A stretch of DNA of 64,000 nt from the NCBI RefSeq assembly GCF_002261215.1, contig NZ_NEVS01000004.1, positions 2,294,001 through 2,358,000 of the forward strand, in the 5' to 3' direction. This DNA comes from Bordetella genomosp. 11 (GTDB lineage: Bacteria; Pseudomonadota; Gammaproteobacteria; Burkholderiales; Burkholderiaceae_B). Shown piece after piece: positions 43,783 through 52,250 of this stretch. Position numbers and translations under genes: made by a program. Each line of letters starts with the position of its first letter. Position 1 is the stretch's first letter. The notes beneath the pieces are model-generated. The model did not search any database. It saw only the letters and a program-made list of their open reading frames with translations, and had not been told where the DNA came from.

Positions 43783-43831
43783 GGCCGCCAGGGGCTTTTG
43801 CGGGAAAGCGGCCCAGCCGCCCCCCGCGTGC

Positions 43832-44944
43832 CTATCGTTGACCGAAGCTGGCGTCGACGAACAGCGTTTTCAACTCGCGGGGCTGCGAACGCCAATACTG
43901 CTTGGGTGCCTGTACATGCTCGCCCAGCTGCGCCGCGGCATGCCAGGGCCAACGCGGGTTATAGAGCATGCCCCGCGCCAGCGACACCATGTCCGCCTTG
44001 CCTTGGGCAACGATCTCGTTGGCCTGCTCGGGCTCCGTGATCAACCCGACCGCCATTGTCGGCAAGCCGGTCTCGTGCTTGACGCGTTCGGCGAAAGGCA
44101 CCTGGTATCCCGGCCCCAGCGCGATCTTCTGCGCGGGCGACATACCGCCCGAGGACACATCGATATAGTCGCATCCCCGCGCCTTCAAGGCGTGGGCGAA
44201 GGCCACGGTTTGCTCCAGGTCCCACCCGCCATCCACCCAGTCGGTCGCCGACACGCGTATGCCGACGGGCTTGTCCGCGCCGAATGCCGCGCGGACGGCA
44301 TCGAACACTTCCAGCGGAAATCGCATGCGGTTTTCCAGGCTGCCGCCATATTCATCGGTGCGGCGATTGGCAAGCGGCGACAGAAACTGGTGCAGCAGGT
44401 AGCCATGCGCGGCATGCACCTGGACGGTATCGAAACCCAGACGGTCCGCACGGCGGGCGGCTTGCACAAAGGCGGCGCGGACGCGTTCCAATCCCGCGGC
44501 ATCCAGCGCATGGGGCGGCTCCTCGCCGTCCTTGTACGGGACGGCGGAAGGCGCGTCGCATATCCATCCCCCTTGGGCCGAGGGAATCTGGTCCCCGCCT
44601 TCCCACGGCGTATGGCTGGAGGCCTTGCGGCCCGCGTGTGCCAGCTGCATTCCCATGTGAATGGTCGAATAGCGGCGGATCGCGTGCATGACCTTGGCGA
44701 TGGAGGCCTCGGTCGCGTCATCCCATAACCCGAGGTCGGCGGGAGTAATCCGGCCACCCGGCTCGACGGCGGTAGCCTCGGTAAACAGCAGGCCCGCGCC
44801 CGACAGCGCGAGATGCCCGAGATGAATCATGTGCCAATCCGTCGCCTTGCCGTCTTCGGCAGAGTATTCGCACATAGGGGCGATGACGATACGGTTGGGG
44901 AGCGACATCCGCCCCAGCGAAATGGAAGAGAATAGCGATGCCAT
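43832..44944 (-). CDS. NADH:flavin oxidoreductase of the old yellow enzyme family (YqjM-like)
   Basis: An FMN ene-reductase that reduces activated C=C bonds of electrophilic compounds. The 370-residue TIM-barrel protein resembles the YqjM/NamA class: Cys25 in IAPMCEYSA (the redox-tuning cysteine of that class), the HAAH pair in VQVHAAHGYLLHQFLSP near residues 178-181, and FMN phosphate contacts near TMAVGLI and LARGMLYNP. The natural substrate is unknown. It is divergent from osmC, suggesting shared stress control. Confidence 0.92.
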   Translation of the reverse strand: MASLFSSISLGRMSLPNRIVIAPMCEYSAEDGKATDWHMIHLGHLALSGAGLLFTEATAVEPGGRITPADLGLWDDATEASIAKVMHAIRRYSTIHMGMQLAHAGRKASSHTPWEGGDQIPSAQGGWICDAPSAVPYKDGEEPPHALDAAGLERVRAAFVQAARRADRLGFDTVQVHAAHGYLLHQFLSPLANRRTDEYGGSLENRMRFPLEVFDAVRAAFGADKPVGIRVSATDWVDGGWDLEQTVAFAHALKARGCDYIDVSSGGMSPAQKIALGPGYQVPFAERVKHETGLPTMAVGLITEPEQANEIVAQGKADMVSLARGMLYNPRWPWHAAAQLGEHVQAPKQYWRSQPRELKTLFVDASFGQR

Positions 44945-45038
44945 GCGAACTCCGAGCCAGGAAACCTTGCCGTTATACCGCAGGGATAGGCGTATTTTCC
45001 TGAATACCCTACTTCGAGTCCGGGCAGCCGGGTGGGTC

Positions 45039-45070
45039 TATGATCAAGAAGTCATGCGGCTCCGCATGAC
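45039..45070 (+). promoter_or_regulatory. osmC promoter -10 and palindromic operator candidate
   Basis: A TATGAT hexamer (45039-45044) is followed by a perfect inverted repeat GTCATGCGG (45051-45059) / CCGCATGAC (45062-45070) with a two-base centre. The repeat would begin at the predicted transcription start, and the osmC ATG is 36 bases further. No good -35 is visible. It could be a repressor site or an mRNA 5' hairpin; the divergent oxidoreductase gene begins 107 bases away. Confidence 0.5.
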
Positions 45071-45105
45071 CCGTTTCCGACACTCACCCGTCAAGGAGTA
45101 CGAGC

Positions 45106-45531
45106 ATGAAGCGAAAGGCATCGGCAGTATGGAAAGGCGATCTCAAGTCCGGCACGGGGACGATTTCTACCGACAGTGGCGCGCTATCCAGCGCACCCTA
45201 TGGCTTCAACACACGTTTCGGCGATACCAAGGGTACGAATCCGGAAGAGCTTCTTGGGGCAGCGCACGCCGGCTGCTTCTCCATGGCACTCTCGAACATC
45301 CTTGGCGAGGCGGGCATGACGGCCGATAGCATCCAGACGGAAGCGGTTGTCACGCTGGACAAGGCCGACGGCGGATTTGCCATTACCGCGGTGCATCTGA
45401 CCGTCGTGGCCAAGATACCGGGGGCGGATCCTCATGCCTTCGAAGAAGCCGCGAATAAAGCCAAGGCCGGCTGCCCGGTCTCCAAAGTGCTGAACGCCAC
45501 CATCACCATGGACGCGCGCCTGGCTTCCTGA
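45106..45531 (+). CDS. osmC: OsmC-family organic hydroperoxide reductase
   Basis: A thiol peroxidase that reduces organic peroxides. The 141-residue product (E. coli OsmC 143) has the two catalytic cysteines in GAAHAGCFSMAL near residue 57 and AKAGCPVSKVL near 124, plus the N-terminal RKASAVWKGDLKSGTG and TRFGDTKGTNPEELL segments of the OsmC subgroup rather than Ohr. An AAGGAG lies seven bases before the ATG. The upstream palindrome may regulate it. Confidence 0.94.
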   Translation: MKRKASAVWKGDLKSGTGTISTDSGALSSAPYGFNTRFGDTKGTNPEELLGAAHAGCFSMALSNILGEAGMTADSIQTEAVVTLDKADGGFAITAVHLTVVAKIPGADPHAFEEAANKAKAGCPVSKVLNATITMDARLAS

Positions 45532-45542
45532 CGCGCCGTAAC

Positions 45543-45567
45543 GCCGGGCGCCGCCAACGTGCCCGGC
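45543..45567. terminator. Possible osmC terminator hairpin
   Basis: GCCGGGC and GCCCGGC pair around an 11-base loop, 11 bases after the osmC stop codon. No T-run follows, so support is weak. The region from here to 45680 shows nothing else. Confidence 0.35.
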
Positions 45568-45680
45568 AGCGAACTCCTCGCCGCCTTCCCACCCCTTCTG
45601 AATGAGGCCGGCGCCCCGTGGGCACACCTCCTGCGTCCGGGGCGGCCACGGTCCCCGTTCAGGCAACGTCCTCAATAGGC

Positions 45681-45755
45681 CCACCCTAATTCCACCCTAA
45701 GTTTAATTTATTTGACCAATTGCTCATCCGCCCCGACAATAAGAACCATTCTCAT
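45681..45755 (+). promoter_or_regulatory. mntH promoter with Fur-like operator and upstream direct repeat
   Basis: TTGACC (45712-45717), a 17-base spacer, and GACAAT (45735-45740) form a good sigma-70 promoter. An inverted repeat ATAAGAA-CCA-TTCTCAT (45739-45755) overlaps the -10 and the start site; on the minus strand it reads ATGAGAATGG, like Fur-family (Fur or Mur) boxes. Upstream, CCACCCTAA occurs twice exactly 11 bases apart (45681-45689 and 45692-45700), about one helical turn. Metal-dependent repression is the inference. Confidence 0.65.
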
Positions 45756-45767
45756 AAGGAAGACGCC

Positions 45768-47060
45768 ATGAGCGAGTTGATTTACGCGATTTCGGGGGGC
45801 AAGGCTGCCCTCCAGGACGGCGGCAAGATGCCCGCCGGCCTGCGCCGGCTGATCGGCTCGGGATTGCTCGTCGCGGTGGGATACATCGATCCGGGCAACT
45901 GGGCCACCGACATCGCCGGCGGCAGCCGCTTTGGCTACCATCTTCTGATGGTGGTTTTCCTGGCTGCTTTCCTGGCGCTGGGATTCCAGGTGCTGGTCTC
46001 GAGGTTGGCGCTGGCGACGGGCCAGGACCTGGCGACGCTGACGGTGCGCCATCTTCCGCGCCCCTTGGCCAGGACCGCATGGCTGGCAGGCGAAGCGGCC
46101 ATCCTGGCCACTGCCCTGGCGGAACTGATCGGCGGTGCGATTGCGCTGCGCCTGCTTTTCGGCATCCCGTTGATGGCCGGCGTCGCCATGACGGGTGCCG
46201 GCACGTATGCCGTTCTTCTGTTCGCGCGCAACAATGCCGAGCGCCATGAGCGAATTATCGGCCTGCTGCTCGCGATCGTTTCGGTGTCGTTCGTGTACCT
46301 GCTTTTCCAGGCGAACCCGGCGTGGACCGAAGTCGCCAGCGGCGCCGCGCAGCCCACCCGCGCGCTGCGTTCCCCTGAAGGGTTCATGATTGCCCTGGGC
46401 ATCATTGGCGCGACGCTCATGCCGCACAATCTCTACCTGCATTCGGGCGAACTGGCCCAGCGCGCGCACGGCCTGCCCGTCGCGATGCGAGGCATGGCGA
46501 TGCGCGTGGCCCGTAGCGATACGGTGTTCTCGCTGGGCATCGCGACCCTGGTCAATGCCGCCATCATGATCGTCGCCGCCGCGTCGCTCTCGGGAACGGG
46601 AGTAGCGGTCAGCAGCCTGGACCAGGCCCATGCCGCGATTGGCAAGACCCTGGGCGTCGGCGCGGCTATCGTGTTCGCCGTGGCCCTGTATGCGGCCGGG
46701 CAAAGCTCGACCATCACCGGCGTACTGGCTGGCAAGGTGCTGTCGAAAGGATTCAGCACGGGAGGATGGTCCGATCGCCGGCGCGCTTTGGTGACGCGGG
46801 CGGTTGCCGGTGTCGCGGCCATGGGCATGCTGGCCTATACCGGAGGACAGGATCCCGATCAGTTGCTGGTGCTGAGCCAGGTGATATTGAGCCTGGCACT
46901 GCCCTTCGCCCTGGTGCCGCTCGTCATGCTGGCCGTGCGGCGGGAGGTGATGGGGTCTTTCGTGTTGCGGGGGGTCTGGCGCGCGTTGGCGATCGCGGCC
47001 ACAACGGCGATCATCCTGCTCGACGGCTATCTTTTGCTCGTCCAGGCAATGCCCGGTTAA
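45768..47060 (+). CDS. mntH: NRAMP-family divalent metal (Mn2+/Fe2+) transporter
   Basis: A proton-coupled importer of manganese and other divalent metals. ATG 45768 follows AAGGA; 430 residues with about 11 hydrophobic spans (E. coli MntH 412). The metal-site motif of span 1 is DPGN at residues 41-44 and that of span 6 is MPHNLYLHS near 223. Its promoter carries a Fur-like operator, consistent with repression by metal. A 15-base inverted repeat follows the stop codon. Confidence 0.94.
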   Translation: MSELIYAISGGKAALQDGGKMPAGLRRLIGSGLLVAVGYIDPGNWATDIAGGSRFGYHLLMVVFLAAFLALGFQVLVSRLALATGQDLATLTVRHLPRPLARTAWLAGEAAILATALAELIGGAIALRLLFGIPLMAGVAMTGAGTYAVLLFARNNAERHERIIGLLLAIVSVSFVYLLFQANPAWTEVASGAAQPTRALRSPEGFMIALGIIGATLMPHNLYLHSGELAQRAHGLPVAMRGMAMRVARSDTVFSLGIATLVNAAIMIVAAASLSGTGVAVSSLDQAHAAIGKTLGVGAAIVFAVALYAAGQSSTITGVLAGKVLSKGFSTGGWSDRRRALVTRAVAGVAAMGMLAYTGGQDPDQLLVLSQVILSLALPFALVPLVMLAVRREVMGSFVLRGVWRALAIAATTAIILLDGYLLLVQAMPG

Positions 47061-47061
47061 G

Positions 47062-47106
47062 GATCACGGCCAGGCCACCGCCGAAGGCAAAGGCCTGGCC
47101 GTGATC
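47062..47106. terminator. 15-base perfect inverted repeat between convergent mntH and livF
   Basis: GATCACGGCCAGGCC (47062-47076) and GGCCTGGCCGTGATC (47092-47106) are exact inverse copies around a 15-base loop. It starts two bases after the mntH stop and ends ten bases before the livF stop. No T-run on either side, but the very stable stem between two 3' ends fits a bidirectional transcript end. Confidence 0.65.
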
Positions 47107-47116
47107 GTGCAACGCA

Positions 47117-47848
47117 TCAGGCGGTTTCGAGTTCGCCCAGATACGCCGCCCGGACCTTCGGGTCTGTCAGCAAGGTCCTGGAAGCGCCGGACAAAATCAG
47201 TTCGCCCGACTCCATCACGTAGCCACGCTTGCTGTATTCCAGTGCGAGCCGCGCATTCTGCTCGATCAGCAGGATCGTCACGCCGTCGGCGGCGATGCCC
47301 GATATCACTTCGAACACCTTCTCCACCATGAGCGGCGCGAGTCCCATCGACGGTTCGTCGAGCAGCAACAAGGTGGGACGGGCGATCATGGCACGCCCCA
47401 GGGCGACCATCTGCTGCTCGCCGCCGGACAGCGTGCCCGCCGCCTGCTTGCGGCGTTCCGCCAGGCGCGGGAACTGCTCGAAGACGCTTTCCATATCGGC
47501 GCGGATTCCGGCCCCGTCGCGCCGCACATAGGCGCCCATCGCCAGGTTTTCCTCGATGGTCAATTGGCCGAAGATGCCGCGTCCTTCGGGGACCATGACG
47601 AGTCCTTCACGGACCAATTCGTGGGGCCGCCGTCCCTGGATGGACGCCCCCTGGTAAAGGACTTGTCCACCCGCGACCGGGATGAGGCCGCAGATAGCGC
47701 GCAGTGTCGAACTCTTGCCCGCGCCATTGGCGCCGATCAGGCACACCAGTTCGCCGCGGTTCACCACCAGGTCGACACCACGCACCGCGCGAATCCCCCC
47801 ATAGGCGACCTGCAGGTCACGCAATTCGAGCAAAGGCGTTTGGCTCAT
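47117..47848 (-). CDS. livF: Branched-chain amino-acid ABC transporter ATP-binding protein LivF
   Basis: One of two ATPases of a LIV-type importer. ATG 47848 (MSQTPLLELRDLQVAYGG), 243 residues; the longer frame overlaps livG. Walker A GANGAGKSS near residue 39, signature LSGGEQQMV near 137, and LLLLDEPSMGLAPLM near 158, typical of LivF. It overlaps livG by four bases (ATGA) and is the last gene of the operon. Confidence 0.93.
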   Translation of the reverse strand: MSQTPLLELRDLQVAYGGIRAVRGVDLVVNRGELVCLIGANGAGKSSTLRAICGLIPVAGGQVLYQGASIQGRRPHELVREGLVMVPEGRGIFGQLTIEENLAMGAYVRRDGAGIRADMESVFEQFPRLAERRKQAAGTLSGGEQQMVALGRAMIARPTLLLLDEPSMGLAPLMVEKVFEVISGIAADGVTILLIEQNARLALEYSKRGYVMESGELILSGASRTLLTDPKVRAAYLGELETA

Positions 47849-48630
47849 GCCGCCGCCTCCTGTGCCGCGCCGGCACCCAGATACGCTTCGATTACCTTGG
47901 GATCGCGCTGCACATCGGCCGGCTTGCCCATGGCCAGGACTTTGCCGTATTCCAGTACGAGTACGCGATCGCACAAACCCATTACCAGTTTCATATCGTG
48001 TTCAATCAAAAGCACGGTAACGCCATCGGAACGGATTTTCTCGATCAGCCGGCGCAGGACCACGGTTTCGGAGGCGTTCATGCCGGCCGCCGGTTCATCC
48101 AGTGCCAGCAGGCGCGGTTCGGTCGCCAGCGCCCGGGCGATCTCCAGCCGCCGCTGATCTCCGTAAGACAGGGACTTGGCGATGTCGTTGGCACGCGCCG
48201 CGATACCGGTGTACTCCAGCAAAGCATGCGCGCGCGCTTCGATGGCGGCCTCTTCCGCGCGGGTTCGGCGGTTGCGCAGCACCGCGCCGATCAGCCCCGC
48301 CCGCGTGCGTACATGCCGGCCGATCATGACGTTTTCCAACGCCGTCAGATTCGCGAACAGACGGATGTTCTGGAACGTGCGCGCCATGCCCAGCGTAGCG
48401 ATTTCATGCGGTTTCGCGCCCACCAGGTTTTCGCCGGCGAACACGCATTGCCCCGCTTCCGGTACGTACAGCCCCGTCAGCACGTTGAACAATGTGGTCT
48501 TGCCCGCCCCGTTCGGGCCGATCAAGCCATAGATTTCGCCGCTCTGGATATCGAAGCTGACGTCCGATAGCGCCTGCAGGCCACCGAATCGTTTGCCCAG
48601 CCCGCGTGCTTCAAGCAAGGTTGCAGTCAT
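47845..48630 (-). CDS. livG: Branched-chain amino-acid ABC transporter ATP-binding protein LivG
   Basis: The second LIV ATPase, 261 residues. Walker A GPNGAGKTTLF near 37, the LivG-specific TFQNIRLF segment near 85, signature SYGDQRRLEIAR near 156, and Walker B LLALDEPAAGMN near 176. It overlaps livM and livF by four bases each. A 75-codon and similar frames on the opposite strand are shadows. Confidence 0.94.
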   Translation of the reverse strand: MTATLLEARGLGKRFGGLQALSDVSFDIQSGEIYGLIGPNGAGKTTLFNVLTGLYVPEAGQCVFAGENLVGAKPHEIATLGMARTFQNIRLFANLTALENVMIGRHVRTRAGLIGAVLRNRRTRAEEAAIEARAHALLEYTGIAARANDIAKSLSYGDQRRLEIARALATEPRLLALDEPAAGMNASETVVLRRLIEKIRSDGVTVLLIEHDMKLVMGLCDRVLVLEYGKVLAMGKPADVQRDPKVIEAYLGAGAAQEAAA

Positions 48631-49718
48631 GCCTGACCTCCTTCGGACGATCGGCTCAGCTCACGCTTGCGTACCGACGAGGGCCACAAGCCGGCGGGCC
48701 GGAACAGCATGACACACACCATGGCAAAGCCGAACAACAACATGCGGATGGCTTCCGGATCGACGACGACGGCGCCGAAAATGGCCTTCTGGGCCGGAAC
48801 GATAACCGCGCGCAGGAATTCCGGAAAAACCGCCAGGACGATGGACCCGAGGATCACGCCCGGAATATGGCCCATTCCACCCAGCACCACCATGCACAGG
48901 ACGGAGATCGATTCGGTAAGGCTGAAGCTTTCCGGACTGACGAAGCCCTGCATGGACGCGAACAACGAACCGGCCACGCCGCCGAACGAGGCGCCCATCG
49001 CGAAGGCCAGCAACTTGATGTTGCGTGTATTGATCCCCATGGCCTTGGCCGCGACCTCGTCTTCCCGTATGGCTTCCCACGCCCGCCCGATGCGTGAATT
49101 CTGCAATCGCAGGCACACGAACATGATCAGCAAGGTCAACAAGAGCAGGAGGTAGTAATACTTCTCCGGCCCCGTCACGCGTATCCCGAACAGCGTTTCG
49201 GTGCGGTTGAAGGCAAAGTCCGCCACGCGGAAAGGGTCCACGCGGTTGACCCCTTGCGGCCCGTTGGTGATATTGATGGGAGCGTTCAGGTTGTTCAGGA
49301 AGACCCGGATGATCTCGCCGAAGCCCAATGTGACGATGGCCAGGTAATCGCCGCGCAGCTTCAGGGTGGGCGCCCCCAGCAGGATGCCGAACAGGCAGGC
49401 CAGCGCGACGCTGATCGGCAGGATGGCCCAGAACGGCAGGTGCAGGTTGAAATGCGGCGACGCCAGCAACGCCCAGGTGTAGGCGCCAACGGCGTAGAAA
49501 GCGATATACCCCAGATCCAGCAGGCCGGCGAAGCCCACCACGATGTTCAGGCCCAGGGAGAGCATCACATACAACAGGGCGAAGTTGAGGATGCGGACCC
49601 AGCTTTGGCCAGCCATGCCCAACATGAAAGGCAGGACAGCCAATGCGGCCGCCACGAGCCCTATACCCAGCCACGCGGCGGGTGAAATGCGGCCGCGCGA
49701 AGCAAAACTTGTCATCAT
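48627..49718 (-). CDS. livM: Branched-chain amino-acid ABC transporter permease LivM
   Basis: One of two permeases of the importer. The 363-residue product has about nine hydrophobic spans and the LivM segments NIVVGFAGLLDLGYIAFYAVGAYTWAL (near 58) and the EAA-type cytoplasmic loop GRAWEAIREDEVAAKAMGI (near 215) that contacts the ATPases. Two adjacent ATG codons are possible starts; it overlaps livH by four bases (or one base if the second ATG is used). Confidence 0.94.
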   Translation of the reverse strand: MMTSFASRGRISPAAWLGIGLVAAALAVLPFMLGMAGQSWVRILNFALLYVMLSLGLNIVVGFAGLLDLGYIAFYAVGAYTWALLASPHFNLHLPFWAILPISVALACLFGILLGAPTLKLRGDYLAIVTLGFGEIIRVFLNNLNAPINITNGPQGVNRVDPFRVADFAFNRTETLFGIRVTGPEKYYYLLLLLTLLIMFVCLRLQNSRIGRAWEAIREDEVAAKAMGINTRNIKLLAFAMGASFGGVAGSLFASMQGFVSPESFSLTESISVLCMVVLGGMGHIPGVILGSIVLAVFPEFLRAVIVPAQKAIFGAVVVDPEAIRMLLFGFAMVCVMLFRPAGLWPSSVRKRELSRSSEGGQA

Positions 49719-50644
49719 GCGCGATCCCCCACACGTTCGCCGAGCAATCCGGAAGGACGGAAGATCAGGACAAGCACCAACACGAGGAATGCGAACACAT
49801 CCTGATAGTTGCTGCCCATGAAACCGCCGGTCAGATCGCCGATGTACCCTGCTGCCAAGGCTTCGATCACCCCCAGCAATATGCCGCCGAACATGGCGCC
49901 GGCAAGATTGCCGATGCCGCCCAGCACCGCGGCGGTAAAGGCCTTCAGGCCCAGCATGAAGCCCATCGTGTAGTGCGCCACGCCGTAATAGGTAGTCACC
50001 ATCATGCCGGCCACGGCGGCCAGCGCCGAGCCGATCAGGAAGGCGGCGGAGATCACCGTATTGATATTCACGCCCATCAGCCCCGCGACCTCGCGGTTCT
50101 GCGCGGTCGCCCGCATGGCCGTGCCCAGGCGGGTCTTGTGCACCAACAGTAGCAGCGCGGCCATGACCAGCGCGGCGATGAGGATGATGGCAATCTGCAG
50201 CGAACTGATCTTTGCGCCGCCCAACGAGAACATCTGGAGCTTGACGATCTGCGGGAAGTGTTCGTAGTCACGTCCCCAGATCATCATGGCGAGGTTTTGC
50301 AGGATGATGGAAACGCCGATGGCGGTGATCAGCGCCGCCAGCCGGGGAGCTCGCCGCAAGGGACGGTAGGCGACGCGTTCCGCCAGCCAGCCCAGCGCCA
50401 TGCAGACGGGCGCGGCGCAAAGCAGGCCCACCCCGAAGACAAGCCATGGCGAAACCGACGGGTCCGCGCCGACGAGGGTCAACGCCAGCGTGGTCGCCAC
50501 CATGGCGCCCACCATGACCACATCGCCATGCGCGAAGTTGATCAGGCCGACGATGCCATACACCATGGTATAGCCCAGCGCGACCAGGGCATACATGCTG
50601 CCCTGGGTCAGGCCGTTGATAAGTTGCTGAATGAAAATATCCAT
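49715..50644 (-). CDS. livH: Branched-chain amino-acid ABC transporter permease LivH
   Basis: The second permease. ATG 50644 (MDIFIQQLINGLTQGSMYALVALG) is the standard LivH start; 309 residues, about eight spans. The ATPase-contact loop is GTAMRATAQNREVAGLMGV near residue 183. A hairpin lies in the 103-base gap after the binding-protein gene, which may reduce permease expression relative to the binding protein. Confidence 0.94.
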   Translation of the reverse strand: MDIFIQQLINGLTQGSMYALVALGYTMVYGIVGLINFAHGDVVMVGAMVATTLALTLVGADPSVSPWLVFGVGLLCAAPVCMALGWLAERVAYRPLRRAPRLAALITAIGVSIILQNLAMMIWGRDYEHFPQIVKLQMFSLGGAKISSLQIAIILIAALVMAALLLLVHKTRLGTAMRATAQNREVAGLMGVNINTVISAAFLIGSALAAVAGMMVTTYYGVAHYTMGFMLGLKAFTAAVLGGIGNLAGAMFGGILLGVIEALAAGYIGDLTGGFMGSNYQDVFAFLVLVLVLIFRPSGLLGERVGDRA

Positions 50645-50715
50645 GGAATGCCAGGTGAAACGTGAATCGCGCGGACAGCCGATGCCGCGCACCGATGAAC
50701 CCCGGAGATGGGGTT

Positions 50716-50740
50716 GCGGCACGGCGTCGCGCCGTGCCGC
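50716..50740. other. Hairpin between the binding-protein gene and livH
   Basis: GCGGCACGGCG and CGCCGTGCCGC form an 11-base perfect stem around TCG, eight bases after the binding-protein stop codon. No T-run follows on the minus strand. Such hairpins often stabilise or attenuate transcripts between a highly expressed binding protein and its permeases. Confidence 0.65.
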
Positions 50741-50747
50741 GGCGCCT

Positions 50748-51902
50748 TTATTGCGCCTGGCTCACCATGGTCTCGACCATCTCCCACTTGCCGTTCTTGA
50801 CCTGGTAGATGGTTACGGACACTTCCTTGAGGTCGCCGTTGGCGTCGTAGGCGATGCTTTCGCTGGTCGCGCCCTTGCGATGCAGCTTGCGCAGCATAGG
50901 CAGATACTTGGCCGAGTCTGCGGAGCCGGCCTCTTCCATGGCCGTAATCATGTTCCACGCACCGTCATAGGCGTACGGCGCATAGACACCCGGCTCTTCC
51001 TTGAAACGCGCCTTGTAGGCCGCGGCGAACTCCTTGCCCGCGGCCATTTTGTCCAGCGGCACGCCGGCCAGCGAGGCATACGTGCCTTCGGCTGCGTCTC
51101 CGGCAAGCTTCAGGAAGGTGTCGCTGCGCGTCATTTCGCCGGAAACGAAAGGCATCGTCAGCCCCAGCGCCGCGAGTTGACGCTTCATCGGGCCGGACTG
51201 CGCATCCAGGCCGCCGAAGAATATCGCTTCGGGAGCAGCCCCCTTGATATTGGTCAGGATGGACGTGAAGTCGTTTGCCTTGTCGGTCGTGTACTCGCGC
51301 CGGACGACCTGGCCACCCGCCGCTTTCACGGCTTTCTCGACCTGGTCGGCCAGGCCCTGGCCGTAGGAAGTGCGGTCGTCGATGATGGCGATCTTCTTGC
51401 TGTGCAGGGTCTCGACCATGAACCTTCCCACCGCGGCGCCCTGCTGGGTATCGCTGGTCATCATCCGGAAGGTGTTGTCATAACCCTGCTTGGTGTATTC
51501 GGGCGCGGTACCCATGGCGATCTGCACCAGGCCGGCATCGTGATAGACGCGCGAGGCGGGAATGGTGGTGCCGGAATTGAAATGTCCCAGAATGCCGCTG
51601 ACATCGTCATCGACCAATTGCTGGGCCACCGTTACCGCGGTACGAGGGTCGGCCTGGTCATCCCGGGAAACCAGCACGAACTTGACCGCTTTGCCGTCCA
51701 GCTTGATTCCCTTCTTATTGGCTTCGTCGATGGCCAGGATCAGGCCTTTCTGCATGTCCTCGCCATAGTGCGCCTGGGGTCCGGTCAGCGGACCGGCATA
51801 GCCTAGTTTGATTTCCGTATCGGCCGCATGCGCGGCGCCTGCCACGCAAAAGCCGGCGGTGACGGCCATGGCGAGCGATCGTATCGTTGTCGTGAAGCGC
51901 AT
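50748..51902 (-). CDS. livJ: Periplasmic branched-chain amino-acid binding protein
   Basis: A type I periplasmic binding protein that delivers amino acids to LivHMGF. 384 residues with a signal peptide cleaved after AGAAHA (residue 26) and the mature start ADTEIKLGYAGPLTGPQAHYG. The binding segments GHFNSGTTIPAS near 105 and SYGQGLADQ near 179 match Leu/Ile/Val-binding proteins. A strong AAGGAGGAA site precedes the ATG. The specificity (Leu/Ile/Val or a related compound) is inferred from similarity. Confidence 0.92.
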   Translation of the reverse strand: MRFTTTIRSLAMAVTAGFCVAGAAHAADTEIKLGYAGPLTGPQAHYGEDMQKGLILAIDEANKKGIKLDGKAVKFVLVSRDDQADPRTAVTVAQQLVDDDVSGILGHFNSGTTIPASRVYHDAGLVQIAMGTAPEYTKQGYDNTFRMMTSDTQQGAAVGRFMVETLHSKKIAIIDDRTSYGQGLADQVEKAVKAAGGQVVRREYTTDKANDFTSILTNIKGAAPEAIFFGGLDAQSGPMKRQLAALGLTMPFVSGEMTRSDTFLKLAGDAAEGTYASLAGVPLDKMAAGKEFAAAYKARFKEEPGVYAPYAYDGAWNMITAMEEAGSADSAKYLPMLRKLHRKGATSESIAYDANGDLKEVSVTIYQVKNGKWEMVETMVSQAQ

Positions 51903-51989
51903 CTATTCCTCCTTGTAGGATAGCCAAGTAAGATCTGCGGGAGGGTGGTCCCGTCCGTCCTTGCCGCACAGTCCGCGGGTGACGCGGAC

Positions 51990-52217
51990 CGGTGCTATTG
52001 TGAATTTATGCATGCGCCGGATAGGCGCGCCTTTGGCGCCAACGGCGCCATGGCAACGGAATTTTCGATGCCGCCAAGGGCGACAGGTATTGGCGATTAC
52101 CCTCCCCACCATAAAGCCGGGCATCCCGGACCCTACGGCAGGCAGAAGGATATGTCATGTCATCCCCGGCGCGCTTCGGTATCTGACTACTGAAGCACAC
52201 CGGGGTTTTCGCTTTTT
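51990..52217 (+). ncRNA. Candidate small RNA ending at an orphan plus-strand intrinsic terminator
   Basis: At 52164-52205 CCCCGG/CCGGGG and GCTTC/GAAGC form a two-part stem with a symmetric 3-by-3 internal loop and a 14-base apical loop. It is followed at once by TTTTCGCTTTTT (52206-52217). This is an intrinsic terminator only for plus-strand transcription, yet both neighbours (livJ and putA) are on the minus strand. Upstream lies a CCGGG-CAT-CCCGG hairpin (52117-52129) and several GGCGCC words. The 5' end near 51990 is a guess because no clear promoter is visible. No open frame here looks real. Confidence 0.4.
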
Positions 52218-52250
52218 CAACGCTTGCACGCCTCTGGCGTGGAAAGTGCC

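Noticed and set aside
47062..47106. Insertion-sequence end
   Set aside because: The 15-base inverted repeat has only a 15-base loop, no transposase and no target duplication; a 3'-end hairpin is simpler.
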